Source of the DNA: Bacteroidales bacterium
GTDB taxonomy: Bacteria; Bacteroidota; Bacteroidia; Bacteroidales; UBA932
Assembly: GCA_016288055.1 (NCBI GenBank)
Contig: JAEEXZ010000018.1
Span: 1 to 36,720 of the forward strand
Direction of reading: 5' to 3'
DNA length: 36,720 nt
The notes under the pieces were generated by a model that was not told the DNA's origin, did no database searches, and saw only the letters and a list, made by a program, of their open reading frames with translations. Below are positions 1 through 6,742 of the stretch, piece after piece (the stretch's first letter is position 1; the number at the start of each line of letters is the position of its first letter). The position numbers and the translations under genes were made by a program.

Positions 1-119
1 GTTACTCACCCTTTCGCCGGTCGCCGCCAGAGTATTGCTACCCCGCGCTGCCCCTCGACTTGCATGTGTTAAGCCTGCCGCTAGCGTTCATCCTGAGCCA
101 GGATCAAACTCTTCATTGT
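1..119 (-). rRNA. rrs: 16S ribosomal RNA, 5' end only
   Basis: Read on the minus strand, this is the conserved start of bacterial 16S rRNA: AGAGTTTGATCCTGGCTCAG, then the GATGAACGCTAGCGGCAGGC block, ACACATGCAAGTCGAG, a short V1 loop, and GGCGAAAGGGTGAGTAAC. The GATGAACGCTAGCGG form is typical of Bacteroidetes. Only the first roughly 119 nt are inside the window, and the rest of the operon lies to the left. The exact mature 5' end is placed by analogy with other 16S genes and may be off by a few bases. Confidence 0.95.
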
Positions 120-282
120 ATATTTAATATAAATCTAGCTTGCTCCTGACGCTTCTAGTTTCTTAAAGAAACTGACGCTCGTATTGATAAATTGTATTAC
201 AATTTCTCGGTACTTGCTTGTACTTTTAGTCTTTCAGTATTGTCAAAAAACTCGTAAAAAATCCCGTTCATTTCAAACGGGA
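120..282 (-). other. rRNA operon leader
   Basis: This is the transcribed spacer between the probable rRNA start site and the 16S 5' end. It is AT-rich and holds several short inverted repeats on the minus strand: AAATTGTA/TACAATTT, AGTTTCTTTAAGAAACT and GTACAAGCAAGTAC. It also carries two copies of AGCGTCAG flanking the AGTTTC hairpin. These may serve leader folding or RNase III processing, but I see no clear boxA. No protein gene is present. Confidence 0.6.
262..282 (-). terminator. terminator-like hairpin at the rRNA transcription start
   Basis: On the minus strand TCCCGTT pairs with AACGGGA around a 7-nt loop and is followed at once by a run of six T (positions 256-261 region). This is the form of an intrinsic terminator. 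It lies 65 bp beyond the chrA stop codon, so it could end chrA transcription. However, it is downstream of the rRNA promoter and starts at about its +1, so rRNA transcripts would begin with it. Confidence 0.6.
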
Positions 283-285
283 CTG

Positions 286-316
286 CAAAGGTAGTAACTT
301 TTTCTTAACCGACAAA
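286..316 (-). promoter_or_regulatory. rRNA operon promoter (-33/-7)
   Basis: The minus strand reads TTTG (316-313), a 19-nt spacer, then TACCTTTG (293-286). This matches the Bacteroidetes primary sigma consensus of TTTG, 19-21 nt, TAnnTTTG exactly. It sits about 170 bp ahead of 16S rRNA, inside the only gap between chrA and the rRNA operon. Confidence 0.78.
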
Positions 317-347
317 TATTTTCGAATAATTTTTTCAATTTTTTCGA

Positions 348-950
348 TTAATAAATGACAATTCCCGCGGCGGCGCCGGCCAGTATCACGTAAATGGGAT
401 TCACCTTCCCCCAGTAGCCGGCAACGAACGCTCCGCCAAGGAGGAGCCAGCTTTTCCAGTCGGGGAAGTTATCGGCCACAACCTGTACCGAAGGGACGCC
501 ATCGGCCCAAGTGGTTTTGAACATCAGGATGACGGCAGCGGCGCCGATGAGGCCCACCACGCAGGGCTTGAGCCAGTCCATGGTGCCGGCATACAGCTTA
601 CTGGTCTTGAACTTCTGGTAAAACTTTACGATCAGCAGCATGATGATGAACGAGGGAATCATGAGCGCCAGGGTGGCGGTAACGGAGCCGCAGACACCCA
701 GCACCTGACTGCCGGTAGCGTTGACCAGCACGTTATACCCCACGTAGGTGGCGCTGTTGATACCCACCGGACCGGGCGTCATCTGGGATACGGCCACGAT
801 GTCCGTGAAGGTCGCTTCGCTGATCCAGGGATGCTCCACCACCACCTGGTTCTGGATGAGGGACAGCATGGCATACCCTCCTCCGATGGTGAGAGCCCCG
901 ATCACGAAGAAAGTCCAGGCCAGCTGGAGAAAAAGCACTAGCGTTTCCAT
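348..950 (-). CDS. chrA: ChrA-family transporter, half-size subunit 2
   Basis: A 200-residue integral membrane protein of the CHR (chromate ion transporter) family. It contains the family signatures TIGGGYAM near residues 21-28 and SQMTPGPVGINSATYVGY near residues 55-72, followed by several hydrophobic segments. Full-length ChrA proteins of about 400 residues carry two such domains in tandem. Here, as in many Bacteroidetes and Firmicutes, each half is a separate gene and the two are expected to act as a pair. The start codon is preceded by AAGGAGG, a rare clear Shine-Dalgarno for this window, and lies inside the end of the upstream half gene (13-nt overlap), which implies translational coupling. 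Many CHR proteins have no proven chromate activity, so the substrate is uncertain. Confidence 0.85.
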   Translation of the reverse strand: METLVLFLQLAWTFFVIGALTIGGGYAMLSLIQNQVVVEHPWISEATFTDIVAVSQMTPGPVGINSATYVGYNVLVNATGSQVLGVCGSVTATLALMIPSFIIMLLIVKFYQKFKTSKLYAGTMDWLKPCVVGLIGAAAVILMFKTTWADGVPSVQVVADNFPDWKSWLLLGGAFVAGYWGKVNPIYVILAGAAAGIVIY

Positions 951-1489
951 AGGCCCTCCTTATAATACGTCACGGCAAAGCCAATCACCGTCACACATAT
1001 AATAATATATATAGGTGACACGTTCAGGAAAGAGACGAGCACCAGCGAACCCACGGCCAGCAGCCAGGCCCACCAGGTCTTGCAGGACTTCCTGGCCATA
1101 TTCACCATGGGCACGGCGATGAGGGAAATCACCACGGGACGGATGCCCTTGAAGGCGCGCTCCACATACGGGTTGTCCTTAAATGCCGTGAAGAACATGG
1201 CGATGCCCAGGATGATCAGGAAGGACGGCGTGATGCTGCCCAGGGTGGCGGCCACGCTGCCCTTGAAGCCGCGCAACTTGTGACCGGCAAAGATGGAAAT
1301 GTTCACCGCCATCACGCCCGGTGCACTTTGCGACAGGGCGACGATGTCCGGAAGCTCGTCTTCCGAAATCCAGCCCCGCTTGGACATCTCGGCCTGAATA
1401 AGTGGAATCATGGCATAGCCCCCGCCTATGGTGAAGGCCCCGATCTTCGCAAAGACCGTGAAGATTTGCCAGAGAGATACCTTTTTCAT
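938..1489 (-). CDS. chrA: ChrA-family transporter, half-size subunit 1
   Basis: The 183-residue partner of the gene at 348-950 and the first gene of the pair. It has the CHR motifs TIGGGYAMIPLIQ near residues 18-30 and ALSQSAPGVMAVNISIFAGH near residues 50-69, then hydrophobic helices to the C terminus. The open frame continues upstream to 1831, but that part lies antisense inside the hexosaminidase gene, passes through the terminator at 1511-1540 and has no membrane or family character. I therefore start at the ATG at 1489 (MKKVSLWQIF), which aligns with the first helix of the partner. A TACCTTTG -7 box ends only 6 nt before this ATG. Confidence 0.85.
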   Translation of the reverse strand: MKKVSLWQIFTVFAKIGAFTIGGGYAMIPLIQAEMSKRGWISEDELPDIVALSQSAPGVMAVNISIFAGHKLRGFKGSVAATLGSITPSFLIILGIAMFFTAFKDNPYVERAFKGIRPVVISLIAVPMVNMARKSCKTWWAWLLAVGSLVLVSFLNVSPIYIIICVTVIGFAVTYYKEGLWKR

Positions 1490-1495
1490 ACGGGG

Positions 1496-1503
1496 CAAAG
1501 GTA
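1496..1503 (-). promoter_or_regulatory. -7 box for the chrA pair
   Basis: TACCTTTG on the minus strand matches the TAnnTTTG consensus and ends 6 nt before the chrA start codon. No TTTG lies at the proper -33 distance, because that position falls in the loop of the preceding terminator. If it is active, the transcript would be nearly leaderless. Confidence 0.4.
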
Positions 1504-1510
1504 ATGAAAA

Positions 1511-1540
1511 AACCGACAAAAAACGGCGTTTTTGTCGGTT
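1511..1540 (-). terminator. intrinsic terminator after the hexosaminidase gene
   Basis: A 12-bp inverted repeat (AACCGACAAAAA with TTTTTGTCGGTT, loop of 6) lies 23 bp past the hexosaminidase stop codon. On the minus strand it is followed by a T-run (about 1507-1512). It separates the flippase-hexosaminidase operon from the chrA pair. Confidence 0.75.
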
Positions 1541-1563
1541 TTGAGAGTCAGAATCAAAGTAGC

Positions 1564-3270
1564 TTACCAGCTGCGGGGATTCTCCTTGAGGTACTCCTCC
1601 AGCTCCTCCTCGGTGCGGGCGGGCTGACGGTCCAGGCCGATGAGACCCTTGTAATCCAGGCAATAGTTCACGCCCATGGCATCCATCATGCCCAGGGTGT
1701 GTTCCAGGGAAGCGGTGAAGCGCTCGTAGTCCTTGGCATCGGCCGCGCACCACTGCACCTCGGACATGGCGCACATACGGGGCATAAGCATGTATTCCAA
1801 ATGCTCGGGCGTAGCGATGTATTCCGTCCACATATTGGCCTGCACACCCAGGATGTGATCCTCGCTGCCGGCCACCATGCCGTCGAAGGGTTCGTAGCCA
1901 TAGACCTTCTCCAGGGGCAGATAACCGCCGATGGCGAAGGGCTCCTTGTCACGCTCCTTGCTCTGGTAGTAGTCGAAGTAGGCGTAGTCGGTGGGGGTCA
2001 TCACCACGTCGAAGCCCTTGGCGGCAGCCTTGATGCCACCCTTGGTGCCACGCCAGCTCATGACGGTAGCGCCCTCGGCCAGGTCGCCTTCCAGGATTTC
2101 ATCCCAGCCGATGATCTTGCGGCCGTTGTCGTTCAGGAACTTCTGCACGCGGGCAGTTACGTAGTTCTGGAGGTAGTGCTTGGCGTCGGGGCCTTTCTTG
2201 ATGCCCAGCTTCTTCATGAGGGCAGCGCACTTGGGGCAGCTGTCCCAGGGAAGGGCTTTGTCGCGGGGGAAGCACTCGTCACCGCCGATGTGGATGTACT
2301 CGGAGGGGAAGATGTCCATGAGTTCGGTGAAGACGTCCTCCAGGAAGGTGTAAACCTGCTCGTTACCGGCGCAGAGGATCTGCTCGGAGACACCCCAACG
2401 GGTCCAGACGGAGTAGGGACCGCCGGTGCAGCCCAGTTCCGGATAGGAAGCCAGGGCGGCAATCATGTGACCGGGAAGGTCAATCTCGGGGATGACGGTA
2501 ATGCCGCGTTCGGCAGCATAGGCCACGATTTCCTTCATCTCTTCCTGGGTATAGAAGCCGCCATGACGGATGCCGTCGTTGCTGTCCCAGTCCTTCTTGA
2601 TGACGGTACCGTCACGCCAGGCACCGATTTCGGTGAGCTTGGGATATTTCTTTACTTCCATGCGCCAGCCCTGGTCCTCGGTGAGGTGCCAGTGGAAGCG
2701 GTTGAGCTTGTAGGCGGTCATCACGTCCAGATACTTCTTGGTCTCTTCGATGGAGAAGAAGTGACGGCAGGGATCGAGGTGCATGCCGCGATAGGCAAAG
2801 CGGGGCTGGTCCAGGATGCTCACGCAGGGAAGGACCCAATCGGCCTTCACTTTCTTGTCGCCGTAGATGGCGGCGGGCAGCATCTGCTTGAGGGTCTCGA
2901 TGGCATACACGAAGCCGTTCAGGGCCGATGCCTCCACGGTAGCGCCGTCCTTTGTCACGTTGATGGCGTACTGCTCGGCGGCCAGGTTGGGGTTGACGAC
3001 GAAGCGGATCTCGCCCTTGCCCTTACCGTCGCAGGCTTTGCCGGTGACAATCTTGAGGGCATCGGCAAAACGGTTGACGGCTTTCACGGAAAGCTCGTCC
3101 ATGTTCTCGTCGCAGGCGATGGCAGCGCCGGTCACGGGGAAATAGCCCTCGTTCACGGTCACATCGGCCGGCATGGGGATCACCTGGAAGGCCTGCGGCT
3201 GAGGCTTGGCGCAGCCCGCCAGCAGGGCCATGGCGGCCAGGATTACGATAGATTTTTTCATGTGTTTCAT
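1564..3270 (-). CDS. beta-N-acetylhexosaminidase, GH20 family lipoprotein
   Basis: A 568-residue exported glycosidase. The N terminus has a lipoprotein signal ending in LAGC (Cys20). Residues about 25-150 match the GH20b accessory domain, and the TIM barrel follows from about residue 157 (FAYRGMHLD). The catalytic Asp-Glu pair is visible in HIGGDEC at D331-E332. Other family blocks include FHWHLTEDQGWR (192-203), VIPEIDLPGH (259-268) and a late Trp-rich QANMWTEY segment. GH20 enzymes remove terminal N-acetylglucosamine or N-acetylgalactosamine by substrate-assisted catalysis, so the probable role is trimming host glycans, chitooligosaccharides or cell-wall sugars at the envelope. It follows the flippase gene after 7 nt and probably shares its transcript. 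An in-frame ATG at 3261 is an alternative start. Confidence 0.93.
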   Translation of the reverse strand: MKHMKKSIVILAAMALLAGCAKPQPQAFQVIPMPADVTVNEGYFPVTGAAIACDENMDELSVKAVNRFADALKIVTGKACDGKGKGEIRFVVNPNLAAEQYAINVTKDGATVEASALNGFVYAIETLKQMLPAAIYGDKKVKADWVLPCVSILDQPRFAYRGMHLDPCRHFFSIEETKKYLDVMTAYKLNRFHWHLTEDQGWRMEVKKYPKLTEIGAWRDGTVIKKDWDSNDGIRHGGFYTQEEMKEIVAYAAERGITVIPEIDLPGHMIAALASYPELGCTGGPYSVWTRWGVSEQILCAGNEQVYTFLEDVFTELMDIFPSEYIHIGGDECFPRDKALPWDSCPKCAALMKKLGIKKGPDAKHYLQNYVTARVQKFLNDNGRKIIGWDEILEGDLAEGATVMSWRGTKGGIKAAAKGFDVVMTPTDYAYFDYYQSKERDKEPFAIGGYLPLEKVYGYEPFDGMVAGSEDHILGVQANMWTEYIATPEHLEYMLMPRMCAMSEVQWCAADAKDYERFTASLEHTLGMMDAMGVNYCLDYKGLIGLDRQPARTEEELEEYLKENPRSW

Positions 3271-3277
3271 TAAAGGG

Positions 3278-4708
3278 TTATATAGTATTTGTGTAACGTC
3301 GTCTGAGAAGTGCCCACGCCGCCGCGCCGTACAGGCCGATGAGCGCCGTATTCACCACAAGGCGCAGGCCGATGCCTTCCACATGTCCCTGCGCAAGTGC
3401 CACGCCGGCATAGACCACGCCCATCAGGCCGAACAAGGCCGCCAGCCGCCCCCACTTATAAGGGATGGGATAGTACTTGGCGCCCAGCCAGGCACTGAGC
3501 ACGAACATGACCAGGTAGCTGGCCAGATGCCCGAAGGCCGATGCCCAGTAAGAGTAGCGGGGCATGAACACGATATTCACCACCGCCGTGACGGCCAGGC
3601 CTGCCAGGGTAATCCAGATGGCCATATTGGTACGGCCGCTGAGCTTGTACCACATGGACACGTTGAAGAGCATGCCCAGAATCATGTAGCTGAGGAGCAT
3701 GACCGGGACCACATCCACGCCCACGCGGAAGTCGCGGCCCAGGAAAAGGGAAATGACATCTATATAGCCCACGACTCCCAGCAGCACCAGGCCGCAGAAA
3801 GCCGTGAAATATTCCATCACAACGGCATACAGTTCCTTCGAATTCTTGTCCCTGGCGCGCTGGAAGAAGAAAGGCTCGGCGGCGTAGCGGAACATCTGGA
3901 TGAACAGATTCATGATAACTGCCAATTTGACAGCCGCCTGGTAAACGCCCAGGGTGGAGCGCCACTGCTCCGAGGAGGTATCGAAGAAACGGAACAGCAG
4001 ACGGTCCAGGAAATCATTGGCGACGCCCGGCAGAGCCGCCACCATCAGGGGCAGCGAATACACAAGCAGGCGCCGCGCCACAGCGCCGTCCCACACGGGT
4101 TTCAGGTGAAGGAGGTCCGGAATGAACAGGGCCAGACACACCACGCAGCTCACCAGGATGGCGAAAACAGGGTATGTGAAATCCGGCTGGGCGGGCCACA
4201 CGAAGAACAGCAGCAGATTGGCGCCCGTCTCAGTGAGGATCTTCACCGTCTTCAGGAGGGCGAACTTCATGGCCTTGTGCTCCTGCCGCAGTTTGGCAAA
4301 GAGGATGGCCGTAACGCTGTCGCAGAACAGGATTCCGGCCACATACATAATCAGGCGCCTGTATCCGGCATAGCCAAGGGCGGCCGATATCGGCCCGGAG
4401 AAGGCCACCATGCACGCAAGGAACGCAAGATTAAGGCCGATAACCGCCAGCAGCGCGGCGGAATACACCTTGCGGGGATTCTCCCCTTCCTTGTTGGCGA
4501 AGCGGAAACAACCGGTCTCCAGACCCAGGACCAGAAGAACCTGCAGAATGGCAATGTAGGACATGAACTCCGTCACCACTCCGTACTGTACCTGCGTGAG
4601 CGTACGGGTATAGATGGGAACGAACAGGAAGTTCAGTATGCGGGCCAGAATGGAACTGAAACCGTAAATGGCGGTTTCTCCCGCCAATTGTTTCAAGGGG
4701 TTTGCCAT
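3278..4708 (-). CDS. polysaccharide (O-antigen type) flippase, MOP superfamily
   Basis: A 476-residue multi-pass membrane protein with about 12-14 hydrophobic segments. It starts with MANPLKQLAGETAIYGFSSI and a RILNFLFVPIYTRTL segment, the usual N terminus of Wzx/RfbX-like lipid-linked oligosaccharide flippases in Bacteroidetes. Such proteins move undecaprenyl-linked glycans across the inner membrane. No glycosyltransferase genes sit next to it, so the glycan is unknown. Its start codon follows a TAAATTTG promoter box by only 8 nt. It is the first gene of an operon with the hexosaminidase. Confidence 0.88.
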   Translation of the reverse strand: MANPLKQLAGETAIYGFSSILARILNFLFVPIYTRTLTQVQYGVVTEFMSYIAILQVLLVLGLETGCFRFANKEGENPRKVYSAALLAVIGLNLAFLACMVAFSGPISAALGYAGYRRLIMYVAGILFCDSVTAILFAKLRQEHKAMKFALLKTVKILTETGANLLLFFVWPAQPDFTYPVFAILVSCVVCLALFIPDLLHLKPVWDGAVARRLLVYSLPLMVAALPGVANDFLDRLLFRFFDTSSEQWRSTLGVYQAAVKLAVIMNLFIQMFRYAAEPFFFQRARDKNSKELYAVVMEYFTAFCGLVLLGVVGYIDVISLFLGRDFRVGVDVVPVMLLSYMILGMLFNVSMWYKLSGRTNMAIWITLAGLAVTAVVNIVFMPRYSYWASAFGHLASYLVMFVLSAWLGAKYYPIPYKWGRLAALFGLMGVVYAGVALAQGHVEGIGLRLVVNTALIGLYGAAAWALLRRRYTNTI

Positions 4709-4734
4709 ATTGAGTACAAATTTAGTTAAATTTG
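4701..4734 (+). promoter_or_regulatory. cyclophilin promoter
   Basis: TTTG at 4701-4704, a 22-nt spacer and TAAATTTG at 4727-4734. The spacer is slightly longer than the usual 19-21 nt. The -33 element lies inside the flippase start region and the -7 element is the right arm of the palindrome, so RNA polymerase could not occupy this promoter and the divergent one at once. Confidence 0.5.
4717..4724 (-). promoter_or_regulatory. -7 box of the flippase-hexosaminidase operon
   Basis: TAAATTTG on the minus strand ends 8 nt before the flippase ATG. There is no perfect -33 TTTG, only weak TTG-like sequence near 4744-4749. It forms the left arm of the palindrome CAAATTTAGTTAAATTTG shared with the cyclophilin promoter. 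Confidence 0.5.
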
Positions 4735-4749
4735 CAGAAATTACCCAAT

Positions 4750-4776
4750 TGTCATTCTGAGCGAAGCGAAGAATCT
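4750..4776 (+). repeat. dispersed intergenic repeat with a GAGCGAAGCGAAGAATCT core
   Basis: This is the sequence whose translation appears in many genomes as a spurious CHSERSEES peptide. It fills the leader of the cyclophilin gene and ends at the base before the ATG. A variant of the core (GAGCGCAGCGACGGAATCT) occurs at 8010-8028 beside the tRNA-Ser repeat. Confidence 0.6.
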
Positions 4777-5457
4777 ATGAAAAAAGTTATTTATGTATTT
4801 TTTGCCCTGGCCCTCATCGCCGGTTGCAAGGGCCGCAGCAACAACAGCGCCCCTGAATCCACGGGCATTGAACCCGCAGACAGCATCGCTGCCGCCAAAG
4901 TAGCCCAGACCCTGCCTGAAGAGCCCGTCTTTGACATCGTAACCAACATGGGCACCATTCGCGTAAAACTCTACAAGGACACCCCCCTGCACCGGGACAA
5001 CTTCGAGAAACTGGCCCTGACCGGTTACTATGACTCCCTGCTGTTCCACCGCGTCATCAACCATTTCATGATCCAGGGCGGAGACCCCTTCACCAAGGAC
5101 ACGACCCTTGTGGACCGCTACGGAGAAGGAGGCCCGGCCTACACCATTCCGGCCGAGATGCGCGACTCCCTGGGGCAGCCCCTCCATCGGCATAAGAAAG
5201 GAGCGCTGGCCGCCGCCCGCCGCGGAGACCTTGCGAATCCCTTCAAGGAGAGCTCCGGCTCGCAGTTCTACCTGGTCCAGGACCCGGACAACTGCGTCCA
5301 CCTGGACGGCGAATACACGGTCTTCGGGGAGACGGTCGCCGGCCTCAATGTCATTGACAAAATTGCAGCTTTACCCACGAATCGGCATGACAGACCCGAG
5401 GTTGAAGTAAGAATTCTCAAAATTCGGCCAAATTCTGAACTTAATTGTCAAAAATAG
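4777..5457 (+). CDS. peptidyl-prolyl cis-trans isomerase, cyclophilin-type lipoprotein
   Basis: A 226-residue exported cyclophilin. The signal peptide ends in LIAGC (Cys17), so it should be lipid-anchored in the envelope. The cyclophilin fold runs from about residue 50 (FDIVTNMGTIRVKLY) to the end, with the family blocks LFHRVINHFMIQGGDP, GALAAAR, SSGSQFYLV and YTVFGETVAGLNVIDKI. Cyclophilins speed up proline isomerisation during protein folding. The frame is open from 4732, but that extension only translates the dispersed repeat, so I use the ATG at 4777, which gives a normal signal peptide. It is transcribed divergently from the flippase. Confidence 0.92.
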   Translation: MKKVIYVFFALALIAGCKGRSNNSAPESTGIEPADSIAAAKVAQTLPEEPVFDIVTNMGTIRVKLYKDTPLHRDNFEKLALTGYYDSLLFHRVINHFMIQGGDPFTKDTTLVDRYGEGGPAYTIPAEMRDSLGQPLHRHKKGALAAARRGDLANPFKESSGSQFYLVQDPDNCVHLDGEYTVFGETVAGLNVIDKIAALPTNRHDRPEVEVRILKIRPNSELNCQK

Positions 5458-5534
5458 TAAAGTTTGGCACGATTTTCGCAATAAAATTTAACCGAATAGT
5501 TTTTTTAATAGGTTAAGTTTTTAGGTTAGAATGA

Positions 5535-5566
5535 GAGCGGTCCCTGCTGTGAAGCACGGACCGCTC
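5535..5566. terminator. hairpin between convergent genes
   Basis: GAGCGGTCC (5535-5543) pairs with GGACCGCTC (5558-5566). An inner TGCT/AGCA stem is capped by a GTGA loop, a GNRA-type tetraloop. It lies between the cyclophilin and GTPase genes, which converge. No strong T-run follows on either strand, so it may be a bidirectional terminator or an mRNA 3'-end stabiliser. The rest of 5458-5588 shows no gene. Confidence 0.5.
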
Positions 5567-5588
5567 ACTGTATCTAAAAATGGCCTTC

Positions 5589-6740
5589 TCAGTCAGCCAG
5601 GCAGGAGTCCATCATGCGCTCGATGCCCTTCTTGTCCAGGTGTTGGCCGATGAAGACAATCTTCTGCATACGGTCTCCGTATTCCTCGGTCCAGTCCTCG
5701 CGCAGTTTGCGGTCGCGCTCCATCATATCGGCCAGTTCGTCGGGGTCCATGGTGGCGAACCACAGGCCACAGTCCTTGAGGGACTTCTGGCGGCCCGCCT
5801 GTTCGAAGAGCCAGCACTTGTCAATGTCATTGGAGAAGTAACACAGGCCTTTGGCACGGATGATATTGGACGGCCAGTACTTGGCCACCATGTTGTCGAA
5901 CTTATTGAGGTCAAAGGCCGGACGGCGCGTGTACACATAAGTGTCAATGCCATACTCCAGCGCTTCTCCCTCGGCTTCTTCGTCCTCATCCCCCTCACCC
6001 TCGATGGCGGCGATCCAGGCGGCGGAAGTGGCCACTTCGTCGAAGCGGAACATGCCCGTGTAGATAAGCTCGTCCAGGTCCACCTCTCCAAAATCGCACT
6101 CCAGCACCTTGGCGCCGGGGTTAATGCTCTTGACAATACCCTTCAGCTTACCCAGCTCCTCGGGCGTAACCGTGGACATTTTGTTCAGGATTACGATATT
6201 GCAGAACTCGATCTGCTCGATGACCAGACGCTCGAGATCGTCGTCGCCGATGTCTTCCTTCTGAAGGGCCGCGCCGCCCTCGAACTCTTCCTTCATGCGC
6301 CAGGCGTCCACCACCGTAGCGATGCAGTCCACGTACGGAACGCCGTCCTTTACGCTCTGGGGTGCCAGAGCCGGCATGGTGCTGATGGTCTGGGCAATGG
6401 GAGCCGGCTCGCAGATGCCGCTGGCTTCGATGACAATATAGTCGAACTTGCGGGCGGCGGTAAGGTCTGCCAGCTGGGCCACGAGGTCCATCTTCAGGGT
6501 GCAGCAGATGCAGCCGTTCTGGAGGGCAACGAGGGAATCGTCGGTGCCGCCCACAACGCCGCCCCTTTCGATGAGGCTGGCGTCGATATTGACTTCGCCG
6601 ATATCATTGACGATAACGGCGAACTTGATTCCCTTCTTGTTGGTAAGGATGCGGTTGAGGAGGGTTGTCTTGCCGCTCCCCAGATATCCGGTGAGAAGAA
6701 GCACCGGCACTTGCGGTTGATTCAGTTTGATTTCCATCAT
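5589..6740 (-). CDS. COG0523 (CobW/G3E family) GTPase, putative metal chaperone
   Basis: A 383-residue cytoplasmic GTPase. The P-loop is GYLGSGKTT at residues 18-26. The metal-binding CxCC motif of the family is GCICC at residues 76-80. Residues after about 270 form the CobW C-terminal domain. An acidic stretch (GEGDEDEEAEGE) takes the place that is often His-rich in relatives. The nucleotide-specificity motif, normally NKxD, reads NKMS. G3E proteins insert or deliver metals such as Zn, Co or Ni to target enzymes, but the metal and client cannot be told here. The gene starts 2 nt after the stop of the barrel gene at 6743, so the two form an operon. A second Met directly follows the first. Confidence 0.9.
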   Translation of the reverse strand: MMEIKLNQPQVPVLLLTGYLGSGKTTLLNRILTNKKGIKFAVIVNDIGEVNIDASLIERGGVVGGTDDSLVALQNGCICCTLKMDLVAQLADLTAARKFDYIVIEASGICEPAPIAQTISTMPALAPQSVKDGVPYVDCIATVVDAWRMKEEFEGGAALQKEDIGDDDLERLVIEQIEFCNIVILNKMSTVTPEELGKLKGIVKSINPGAKVLECDFGEVDLDELIYTGMFRFDEVATSAAWIAAIEGEGDEDEEAEGEALEYGIDTYVYTRRPAFDLNKFDNMVAKYWPSNIIRAKGLCYFSNDIDKCWLFEQAGRQKSLKDCGLWFATMDPDELADMMERDRKLREDWTEEYGDRMQKIVFIGQHLDKKGIERMMDSCLAD

Positions 6741-6742
6741 TC

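Noticed and set aside
348..1489. A frameshifted single ChrA gene
   Set aside because: Both halves have their own start, a Shine-Dalgarno precedes the second, and each holds a complete CHR domain. Split ChrA pairs are a known normal form.
1490..1831. N-terminal extension of the first chrA half gene
   Set aside because: It crosses a terminator and the end of another gene and has no membrane or family character. The ATG at 1489 fits the family.
1504..3273. A 589-codon open frame opposite the hexosaminidase gene
   Set aside because: Low-complexity antisense shadow. The minus strand carries a full GH20 enzyme with lipobox and catalytic residues.
5458..5588. A small RNA gene around the GNRA-capped hairpin
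   Set aside because: No TAnnTTTG box stands at a suitable distance and it lies exactly between convergent genes, so a terminator or mRNA-end structure is the simpler reading.
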